A stretch of 7,215 nt of DNA from an uncultured Balneolaceae bacterium (GTDB lineage: Bacteria; Bacteroidota; Rhodothermia; Balneolales; Balneolaceae). Positions 1 to 6,153 of the stretch are shown piece after piece; position 1 is the first letter of the stretch, and every line of letters begins with the position of its first letter. The notes beneath the pieces are model-generated. The model did not search any database, was not told the DNA's origin, and worked only from the letters and a program-made list of their open reading frames with translations. Position numbers and translations under genes: made by a program. Where the stretch lies: the NCBI GenBank assembly GCA_937982515.1, contig CALJMB010000350.1, positions 1 to 7,215 of the forward strand, in the 5' to 3' direction.

Positions 1-75
1 AGTAGAAAGTAGAAAGTAATAAGTAGAAAGTAGCAGGATGTCTCAATATTGCTTCTTTAGACTTTCTACTTATTA
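1..75. repeat. AT-rich extragenic repeat with direct and inverted arms
   Basis: Positions 1-12 and 22-33 are the same 12-mer (AGTAGAAAGTAG), part of a run built from AAGTAG/AAAGTA units. The 15-base segment 17-31 (TAATAAGTAGAAAGT) has a perfect inverted copy at 61-75, leaving a 29-base spacer that contains the palindrome CAATATTG at 44-51. Transcribed, it could fold as a long AT-rich hairpin. It ends only 15 bases before the ligase start codon, so it occupies that gene's leader. It may continue beyond the window start. I see no transposase or coding content. I infer a dispersed extragenic repeat; a terminator of an upstream gene is possible but there is no clean GC stem with a T tract. Confidence 0.6.
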
Positions 76-90
76 TCTTCGGCTACCCAA

Positions 91-1818
91 ATGAATGACT
101 CAGCTCCAAATACGTTTTATAATCTCTCCGTAACTGCACAGCGTATTGCGGAGAACCGGCATATGAGCGCTAAAACTGAAATATGTGCCGGTTATTTGGA
201 ATCCATCTCCAATGAAGAAGATCTGAATCTCGCTGTCCGGTTTCTCGGTGAAGGAGCTTTTCCTTCACTCTCTGGCAGAAGAATATCTATAGGCAGCCAG
301 ACAATCTCCACCTGTGCCGCACACTTTTGTGAAATCAGCTATGAACAGGTGTTTAAGCCCTCAAAAGCTGCCTTGGGAAGTGTCTCCGAAACCATCGAAA
401 AGCTGATGCACAATATAAAGGATGCCCGCAGCAAGCGTAACCCCCGGTATCTTTCATTGGCGCAAGTTGCCGGTATCTTCGAAGAGCTGCGCCGGGCATC
501 GTCACGTGCTGACAAACAGAAAATTCTGAAGAGAGCCTGGACGCAAATGACATCGGTAGAAATAAAATATTTTATCCGGTTGATCCGGCGAAGTTCACTC
601 CAGACAGGGCTTGAGGATCAACATATTGTGTCAGCCATAGCGAAAGCTTTCGATAAGGACGAAGAAGCGGTACGCTACGTGCATATGATTACCGGAAGCT
701 TCGGCGAAACAGCTGTACTGAGCAAAAAAGACCGCCTGGATGAAGCTATATTCAAGTTTTTCCATCCGCTGCCTCTTATGCTCCCATCTCCGGTGCATAA
801 CCAGGAGATTAAGTGTTTTAAAGAGTACATTGCCGAAGAAAAGTTGGACGGAGTGAGGTGTCAGACTCACATCAGCAATGGCGTTGCTAAATTATATTCC
901 AATAAGTTTAACGAGGTAACAGACTTGTTCCCGGAGGTTACACGCTTTTTTCTGAGCCGTCAGCTTCCCGACCTGGTACTGGATGGGGTAATCTGTGTAT
1001 TCCGGGATGATGAACTTCTGCCCTCACAGCTGTTGAAAAAGCACCTCGGTTCAACTAAACCCCCTCAAAAGCTTCTGGAGAAGTACCCTGTCCTTTTTAT
1101 TGCGATCGATATATTGTTTTGTGACGGCCAGGATTTTTTCCATCAACCTCTGACTATGCGAAGGCAGTTTCTGGAAACAATCTCGGCCCGCTACAACCTA
1201 CCCGTTGTTAACCAATTTGATGTTGAGAATAAAGAAAGGCTTGATTTCCTGCTCAGACGGGCATCAAATCGGGGGAATGATGGACTTGTGCTGAAAGACA
1301 AAAACAGTGCTTATGAATACGGGAAGCGGGGAAAGTCGTGGCTGAAATTGGAGAATCCAGCCGGCACACTGGATGCCGTCATCATGTATGCACATACTGA
1401 TTCAGGCCGCCAGAACGGCTCTTTTTCTCATTTCACACTCGGTATTTGTGTAAAAGAAGACGAGCGTTATAATGAAGAGTTTATTCCTGTGGGAAAAATC
1501 TCCGGAACCCTGATCAGTGAGGAAGAAATGGCATGGCTAAGCAAACGCATCGAAGAGTTAGCTGTTGAGAAGTATGGTCCCACACTCGGGCTAATCCCGG
1601 AAATTGTAGTGGAGGCGGAGTTTGACGATATTCAGATTAACAAACGCACCAAAGCCAACTACACACTACGCCGACCACGCCTCAAGACCATTCGCCGGGG
1701 TTTCCCTGCAAGAAAAGTCCACACACTGAAAGATGTGGAACGAATGCATCGGCAAAAGTTTGAGCAGAATCGGCTGAAGCAGGATGAAGATCCATCATTT
1801 TTATTTCAAAAACATTAA
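91..1818 (+). CDS. ATP-dependent DNA ligase homologue with divergent nucleotidyltransferase motifs
   Basis: This 575-residue protein has the full architecture of bacterial/archaeal-type ATP-dependent DNA ligases: an N-terminal DNA-binding domain (about 8-210), a nucleotidyltransferase domain (about 225-425) and an OB-fold domain (about 426-545) with the motif VI-like run around 526-536 (LRRPRLKTIRR). Motif I is KLDGVR at 251-256, so the lysine that would take AMP is Lys251. Elsewhere the pocket is unusual. The motif Ia arginine is Asn271, motif III reads LDGV with Val300 instead of Glu, the motif IIIa aromatic is Ile339, the motif IV Glu is Asp397, and the second motif V lysine is Glu421. The frame is uninterrupted and the flanks align well, so this looks like a constrained but divergent protein rather than decay. 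The start at 91 fits because the family's N-terminal domain begins near Phe9; Met25 would cut into it. No clear Shine-Dalgarno is present. Family assignment is firm; nick-sealing activity is uncertain. Confidence 0.9.
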   Translation: MNDSAPNTFYNLSVTAQRIAENRHMSAKTEICAGYLESISNEEDLNLAVRFLGEGAFPSLSGRRISIGSQTISTCAAHFCEISYEQVFKPSKAALGSVSETIEKLMHNIKDARSKRNPRYLSLAQVAGIFEELRRASSRADKQKILKRAWTQMTSVEIKYFIRLIRRSSLQTGLEDQHIVSAIAKAFDKDEEAVRYVHMITGSFGETAVLSKKDRLDEAIFKFFHPLPLMLPSPVHNQEIKCFKEYIAEEKLDGVRCQTHISNGVAKLYSNKFNEVTDLFPEVTRFFLSRQLPDLVLDGVICVFRDDELLPSQLLKKHLGSTKPPQKLLEKYPVLFIAIDILFCDGQDFFHQPLTMRRQFLETISARYNLPVVNQFDVENKERLDFLLRRASNRGNDGLVLKDKNSAYEYGKRGKSWLKLENPAGTLDAVIMYAHTDSGRQNGSFSHFTLGICVKEDERYNEEFIPVGKISGTLISEEEMAWLSKRIEELAVEKYGPTLGLIPEIVVEAEFDDIQINKRTKANYTLRRPRLKTIRRGFPARKVHTLKDVERMHRQKFEQNRLKQDEDPSFLFQKH

Positions 1819-1824
1819 ACAGGC

Positions 1825-1878
1825 CGCAGATCTTCACAGATTGGCACAGATCCATCTATTACTATCTGTGTAAATCAG
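1825..1878. repeat. CACAGAT-type repeat in the ligase/HhH gap
   Basis: The 79-base gap between the two plus-strand genes carries three spaced CAGAT cores at ten-base spacing (CGCAGAT, CACAGAT, CACAGAT), then the inverse ATCTGTG at 1864-1870. Arms 1837-1851 and 1864-1878 pair at 12 of 15 positions across a 12-base loop, with the seven bases nearest the loop perfect. It resembles the dispersed CACAGAT/ATCTGTG extragenic repeats I associate with Bacteroidota-like genomes, which is a memory-based impression. It could act as a weak hairpin between co-transcribed genes. There is no T tract to suggest a terminator. Confidence 0.5.
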
Positions 1879-1897
1879 TAGCCATACACTTAATCAT

Positions 1898-2845
1898 ATG
1901 AGTAGCTGGACCCTGAAATCTATTCCCCCGCATGACTGGTTTATCTGCCTCGACATTAATGAGTATTTCGACCACGAACACGATCCTGAAAAAGTATTCG
2001 AGGAGGGTTTTACCCGTCCAATACCTGTAGGCGACCGCGATGTCATTGTCACTTGTTTTTTCAATGGTGATCCTGAACAGCCGGAATTTCATTTCGAAAG
2101 CCCGGAGGCCTTGAGTAACGATGAAATCACTCAGGCCAACAAAAGTCTGGCGCGCATTTTAGGTACTAATCTGGACCTGCGCCCCCTGTACGATCAGGCG
2201 GCAAAGGATCCGGTACTGGGCCCTAAGCTGACCGAAATATATGGTTTGAAACGTATGGCCCGGGCCAACCTCTTTGAAGATACCATCAATCGGATTATTG
2301 AAATGCGCCTGTCCCACAAACCCACGGCCAAGAAGATGGTGTACGAAGTGCGGGAGAAGTATGGAACGCTCCTTACCCATGACGGACAAAATCTGCCGGC
2401 CTGGCCGCGTCCGCATCAGCTCATTAAAGCTGATCCCATGAGTATCCGGCGGCTGGGCCCGACTAAGCGAAAGGGCGAGTTTATTATAGGATTTGCCGAA
2501 GATATTCTCTCCGGCAAATGTAATCCAGACTTTCTGGAGCGATGTGACCCTCAGACTTTCTACAACACCATCACAAATGTCAGGGGAATTGGGCCGACTT
2601 CGGCACAACAGCTCATGCTCTTTCGGGAACACACAGAAGCTGTGTTCCCCAGTCAGATAACAAAAGGGGAGGAAAGAGGTCTTCGCCGGTGGATCATCAT
2701 GAGCTATGGGGGGGATTCCGCAAACACGCCGGAGAAGGACTTCCAGAACATGATTTCCAACTGGAAAGGCTATGAAGCCGCCGCCCTGGAGTTTTTATTT
2801 GTGGATTGGGTGCTGAGAGAGAAAGCAAAAAAACAGAAGAAGTAG
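1898..2845 (+). CDS. HhH-GPD superfamily (AlkA/OGG1-like) protein lacking the catalytic Asp
   Basis: This 315-residue protein follows the layout of AlkA/OGG1-like DNA glycosylases. An N-terminal beta-rich domain spans about 1-95. The helical HhH-GPD domain follows, beginning near the DLRPLYDQAAKDP segment (93-105) and containing the helix-hairpin-helix at 225-241 with the GIG hairpin at 230-232. Superfamily members excise damaged bases, using an Asp about 23 residues after the first hairpin glycine (Asp268 in human OGG1, in VPVD). The equivalent here is Gln253 in VFPSQ, and the OGG1 lysine position (Lys249) is Thr234. No nearby Asp replaces it: the following stretch is ITKGEERG. The C-terminus keeps aromatic-rich helices (Trp289, Tyr292, Trp304) and ends in a lysine-rich tail (308-315). 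It lies 79 bases after the ligase in the same direction, so joint expression is plausible. It may bind DNA without base excision, or use other chemistry. The superfamily call is good; the substrate is unknown. Confidence 0.78.
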   Translation: MSSWTLKSIPPHDWFICLDINEYFDHEHDPEKVFEEGFTRPIPVGDRDVIVTCFFNGDPEQPEFHFESPEALSNDEITQANKSLARILGTNLDLRPLYDQAAKDPVLGPKLTEIYGLKRMARANLFEDTINRIIEMRLSHKPTAKKMVYEVREKYGTLLTHDGQNLPAWPRPHQLIKADPMSIRRLGPTKRKGEFIIGFAEDILSGKCNPDFLERCDPQTFYNTITNVRGIGPTSAQQLMLFREHTEAVFPSQITKGEERGLRRWIIMSYGGDSANTPEKDFQNMISNWKGYEAAALEFLFVDWVLREKAKKQKK

Positions 2846-2850
2846 TGTGC

Positions 2851-2885
2851 GCATTCACAATCAGACTCCTGTGAAAGCAAGTTTT
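2851..2885 (+). terminator. Possible intrinsic terminator after the HhH gene
   Basis: Just after the HhH stop codon, arms 2851-2859 (GCATTCACA) and 2870-2878 (TGTGAAAGC) pair at eight of nine positions around a ten-base loop, with one A-A mismatch. A short TTTT run follows at 2882-2885. The position at the end of the plus-strand block, before a converging operon, suits a terminator. The stem is weak and the T tract short. The remainder of the convergent gap (2886-3052) shows no gene, only short imperfect palindromes. Confidence 0.35.
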
Positions 2886-3052
2886 GAGGGGTATCTCACC
2901 GGCAATTGAAATAAAATTACCACTCATAACCGTTGCCGGGCGACCAAAGACTGCGCAGACTATTCCGATCATCGGTCATCCGTCGTTAGCCTGCTTTATA
3001 AACATACCGGCAGTATGAATGGGAATCCATACAACAGGTAATATACAACCGG

Positions 3053-3418
3053 TCAATCCAGCTTGTATATCCGCTCCATAATCTGCCATTTATCATCGGC
3101 TGAGGCATCTTTGGATGCCTGCTGAAAACGGGATACGTACGCTTCCCACTCGTCTTGCCGGGGTTTACCTGCCAGCTCCTTCATTGCTTTATCGTGATCG
3201 AAATCGGGTACAGTTTCCATAATCATAAATAGCCTGTTACCGTGGATATATATTTCCATATCCAGAATTCCGACCTCTCTCATGCCCTTGCCGACTTCGG
3301 GCCAGACAGCATCCGCTGCGTGAACCCTTTTATATTCGGAAATCAGTTCGGAATCGTCTTTTAGTGTAAGTGTTTTGCAGAAACGCTTTACCGGACTGTG
3401 TTCTGGCTGGTTTGTCAT
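3053..3418 (-). CDS. RhaM-family sugar mutarotase, probably for L-fucose
   Basis: A 121-residue cytoplasmic protein of the L-rhamnose mutarotase family (COG3254-type alpha/beta barrel). These enzymes interconvert the alpha and beta anomers of 6-deoxy sugars. E. coli RhaM (104 residues) uses Tyr18 and His22 in a Y-x3-H pattern followed by a WPE element. Here the matches are Tyr29, His33 and WPEV at 39-42. The protein is longer at the N-terminus by about ten residues, which accounts for the shifted numbering. It is the last gene of the fucose cluster, 25 bases after fucP. Within the operon the likely substrate is L-fucose rather than L-rhamnose; that is inferred from neighbours, since no rhamnose genes are visible. 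It is not related to the FucU-type mutarotase. A start at 3418 gives a complete fold. Confidence 0.82.
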   Translation of the reverse strand: MTNQPEHSPVKRFCKTLTLKDDSELISEYKRVHAADAVWPEVGKGMREVGILDMEIYIHGNRLFMIMETVPDFDHDKAMKELAGKPRQDEWEAYVSRFQQASKDASADDKWQIMERIYKLD

Positions 3419-3443
3419 AAAGCCGACCTGTTTTGGTTTAGGT

Positions 3444-4751
3444 TCAAATGCTCTCCTGTGTGAGCCTTGCGCTAAGTTTCATACTCAACCAGCCGTAGCC
3501 GGCTACGATTAAGAAACAGATTAGCGGAATCCAATAAGAGATATGAATACTGTCTGTAACATCAGACAACATGCCCTGTAAGGCTGGAAGCAACGCCCCG
3601 CCGCCAATGGCCATAATGAGACCGGAACTGCCCATTTTGGTATCCTCTCCCAGGCCTTCCGAGGCCAACCCGAATATAGTAGGGAACATCAGCGACATAA
3701 ATCCGGAGATGGCAATCAGTGCAATGACCCCTGCATACCCACCGCTGGCGATCGTGATAAAGGTACATAATGCACCAAGCAGGGCTGAAGCAGTGAGCAG
3801 ATTTTCAGGCCTGATATATTTCATCAAAAAAGTGTTGACAAAGCGGAAAAGAGTAAACACAACCAAGGCAGCTATATAATAATTGGAAGCTTCGTCTTCT
3901 GGTAGATTTAACTCGACCATCACATAGCGGATGGTAAATGACCAAACACAAATTTGTGCCCCTACATAAAAAAACTGCGCTACAACGCCCCACACATAGC
4001 TTTTTTTCTTCCCCAGCCTTTTGAGCGCCGGCCATATATCGAACTTTGCTCTCTCTTCCGAAACTCTCTGCATTCCGGTACAAGCTATTGCCAGCCAAAG
4101 CAACAATAGAATAAAACCTATAGTAACGTACGGCCCCATTACCGCGTTCAGCTCAGCCCGTTGTATGGTTTCCAGTTGGCCGGCAGACATCGTTGCCCGT
4201 TCCGATGCACTGGCTGCATTCAGGTGCGACAAAATATAAAACTTGCTGATGATGACTCCCGATATGGAGCCGATAGGATTAAAAGACTGTGCCAGGTTAA
4301 GTCTTTGTGTGCCGGTCGCCTGATCACCCATCTCAATGATGTAAGGATTGCATGAGGTTTCCAGGATGGCTAATCCCCCCGCCAGAATATAGAGTGCTGC
4401 CAGGAAGAACCCGTACTGCATGGACATACTGGACGGATAGAACAACAGCGCCCCGGCTATGTACAACCCAAGCCCCAACAAGATACCTGATTTGTAACTG
4501 AAGCGTTTTATAAAAACAGCGGCGGGAAGGGCCAGACAAAAATAGGCACCGTAAAAGGCAACCTGAATCCAGGAAGTCTGGAAATCTGACAGGCTCATGA
4601 TTCGCTTAAAAGCCGCCAGCAAGGTATCGGTGAGGTTATTGGCCAGCCCCCACATAAAAAACAGGCTGACCATCAGTATAAAAGGAAGCAGCGGAGCGCT
4701 CAGTCCACCCGCTACCTCAGCCTGCGATTCTTTTGTATTGACATTAGTCAT
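3444..4751 (-). CDS. fucP: L-fucose:H+ symporter, major facilitator superfamily
   Basis: A 435-residue inner-membrane transporter with about twelve hydrophobic helices (roughly 19-39, 60-80, 89-105, 113-132, 158-174, 206-226, 252-272, 290-309, 318-336, 340-360, 376-392 and 405-425). It matches the FucP family: WGLANNLTDTLL at 34-45 contains Asp42, equivalent to E. coli FucP Asp46, and ILETSCNPYI at 129-138 contains Glu131, equivalent to Glu135. Both acidic residues are known to be needed for proton-coupled fucose uptake. FNPIGS at 157-162 is another family signature. Length is close to the E. coli protein (438). The family also includes glucose/galactose transporters such as GluP, but the adjacent fuconate dehydratase and GH95 enzyme point to fucose. 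It sits 57 bases after the dehydratase gene and 25 before the mutarotase gene, consistent with one transcript. Confidence 0.9.
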   Translation of the reverse strand: MTNVNTKESQAEVAGGLSAPLLPFILMVSLFFMWGLANNLTDTLLAAFKRIMSLSDFQTSWIQVAFYGAYFCLALPAAVFIKRFSYKSGILLGLGLYIAGALLFYPSSMSMQYGFFLAALYILAGGLAILETSCNPYIIEMGDQATGTQRLNLAQSFNPIGSISGVIISKFYILSHLNAASASERATMSAGQLETIQRAELNAVMGPYVTIGFILLLLWLAIACTGMQRVSEERAKFDIWPALKRLGKKKSYVWGVVAQFFYVGAQICVWSFTIRYVMVELNLPEDEASNYYIAALVVFTLFRFVNTFLMKYIRPENLLTASALLGALCTFITIASGGYAGVIALIAISGFMSLMFPTIFGLASEGLGEDTKMGSSGLIMAIGGGALLPALQGMLSDVTDSIHISYWIPLICFLIVAGYGWLSMKLSARLTQESI

Positions 4752-4808
4752 AGATTATATATTGGTTAGTTATGCAAATCTCAGGATATATTTTACCCAT
4801 GGGATGAT

Positions 4809-6125
4809 TTATTGATGCTCCTCTGCCAGGGCCTGCCAGACTCTTCCCGTAGGAAAAGCATAATTCTTCAGGGTCTCTTTTTTCATTTCAATGCTATAAC
4901 CCGGTTTTTCAGGCGGCATATAATGTCCATTGCGGATCGTTACCGGATCCAGAAAGTGCTCATGTAAATGATCTACATACTCGATCATCCTGTTTTCCAT
5001 ACTCCCGCTGATAGCAATATAGTCTGCTATTGAAAGATGTTGAACATACTCACACAATCCCACCCCACCGGCATGAGGACAGACAGGAATCTCGTATTTG
5101 GCCGCCATAAGAAGAATGGCCAGAATTTCATTAACGCCGCCCACCCTGCAGCTGTCGATCTGACAAATGTCCAGTGCACCGGCTCTGATCATCTGTTTAA
5201 ACATAATACGATTTTGGCAATGCTCCCCGGTAGCCACCTTTATGGGTTTAATGCTTCGGGCAATCTCGGCGTGACCCAGAATATCATCCGGATTGGTTGG
5301 CTCTTCGATCCACCATGGCTTAAAGCGTGCCAGGGCCTTCATATTTTCAACAGCTTCACTGACCTCCCACTTCTGGTTAGCATCCATCATCAACTTTCGT
5401 TCGTAACCGATTTCTTCACGGATGAGGGCGGCCCGCCTCAGATCATCCTCCAGATTACTCCCGACCTTCATCTTGAAATCGGACCAACCCTCTTGCATAG
5501 CTTTGCGACACAGACGCCGGATCTTTTCATCGGAATAGCCCAGCCAGCCGGCTGAGGTGGTGTAAGCGGGATATCCTTTTTTCTGAAGCATGTTGACACG
5601 CTCCTGCTTGCTCTGCTCTCTCTTTTTCAACATCTCTACTGCTTCATCCGCCGTAATTGCATCAGTGATATAACTGAAATCAATACAGCGAACCAGCTCT
5701 TCCGGCGACATATCGGCCAGCAGCTTCCACAGCGGTTTCTGTTCACTCTTGGCATACAAATCCCACAGCGCGTTGACCATAGCTCCTGTCGCCAGGTGCA
5801 TCACTCCCTTTTCCGGTCCCAGCCACCGTAGCTGGCTGTCACCTGTTATCTCTTTCCAGAAGGTTCCGAAATCATTGGTTATCGAATTTAAAGAGCGCCC
5901 TTCAACAAAGGCGGATAGCAACCCGATTGCCACCACACATAAGTTATTACCCCGGCCGATAGTAAAAGTCAGGCCGTGCCCCTCCAGACCGTTAGAATTT
6001 GTCTTCAGAATAACGTAGGCAGCGGAATAATCCGGATCATGATTCATGGCATCTGAGCCATCCAGCGTACGGCTGGTCGGAAACCGAATATCTTTTACTA
6101 TGACATCTGTAATTTTTATGCCCAT
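4809..6125 (-). CDS. L-fuconate dehydratase, enolase superfamily
   Basis: This 438-residue enzyme should convert L-fuconate to 2-keto-3-deoxy-L-fuconate by Mg-dependent abstraction of the alpha proton and loss of water, in the oxidative fucose pathway. The N-terminal capping domain (about 1-150) carries the family signature GHGLTFTIGRG at 49-59. The C-terminal barrel shows all active-site residues: the KMK pair Lys218/Lys220, metal ligands Asp248, Glu274 and Glu301, the Asp324/His351 dyad, and Glu382. These positions coincide with the numbering I recall for the characterised Xanthomonas campestris enzyme, so the function call is strong. The start is the methionine of MGIKITDV; the gene begins 28 bases after the GH95 stop. 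Homologues include human ENOSF1. The pathway enzymes before it (fucose dehydrogenase, lactonase) are not in the window. Confidence 0.93.
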   Translation of the reverse strand: MGIKITDVIVKDIRFPTSRTLDGSDAMNHDPDYSAAYVILKTNSNGLEGHGLTFTIGRGNNLCVVAIGLLSAFVEGRSLNSITNDFGTFWKEITGDSQLRWLGPEKGVMHLATGAMVNALWDLYAKSEQKPLWKLLADMSPEELVRCIDFSYITDAITADEAVEMLKKREQSKQERVNMLQKKGYPAYTTSAGWLGYSDEKIRRLCRKAMQEGWSDFKMKVGSNLEDDLRRAALIREEIGYERKLMMDANQKWEVSEAVENMKALARFKPWWIEEPTNPDDILGHAEIARSIKPIKVATGEHCQNRIMFKQMIRAGALDICQIDSCRVGGVNEILAILLMAAKYEIPVCPHAGGVGLCEYVQHLSIADYIAISGSMENRMIEYVDHLHEHFLDPVTIRNGHYMPPEKPGYSIEMKKETLKNYAFPTGRVWQALAEEHQ

Positions 6126-6153
6126 TCTTAATGATGCTTAATAGTAGATACAG

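Noticed and set aside
1825..1878. CRISPR-like array from the spaced CAGAT cores
   Set aside because: The units are about ten bases apart with no spacer-length unique sequence; it is a simple extragenic repeat.
2159..2632. 157-codon open frame on the minus strand inside the HhH gene
   Set aside because: It is antisense to a well-supported superfamily protein and its translation shows no recognisable domain or hydrophobic pattern.
2899..2939. CCGGCAA/TTGCCGG inverted repeat in the convergent gap
   Set aside because: Only seven base pairs across a 27-base loop, with no T tract; expected by chance in a gap of this size.
2697..2972. 91-codon minus-strand open frame reaching into the convergent gap
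   Set aside because: Most of it is antisense to the HhH gene, and the composition is unlike a protein. No start signal or domain supports it.
3003..3017. CATAC-CGGCA-GTATG hairpin downstream of the fucose operon as its terminator
   Set aside because: A five-base AT-rich stem is too weak, and the following T run on the minus strand is only three bases.
4752..4808. Internal promoter between the dehydratase and fucP genes
   Set aside because: An ATTTG element is present on the minus strand, but no matching Bacteroidota -7 motif (TAnnTTTG) lies at the right distance.
5037..5555. 172-codon open frame on the plus strand inside the fuconate dehydratase gene
   Set aside because: The opposite strand encodes the complete catalytic barrel with all active-site residues; this frame is a shadow.
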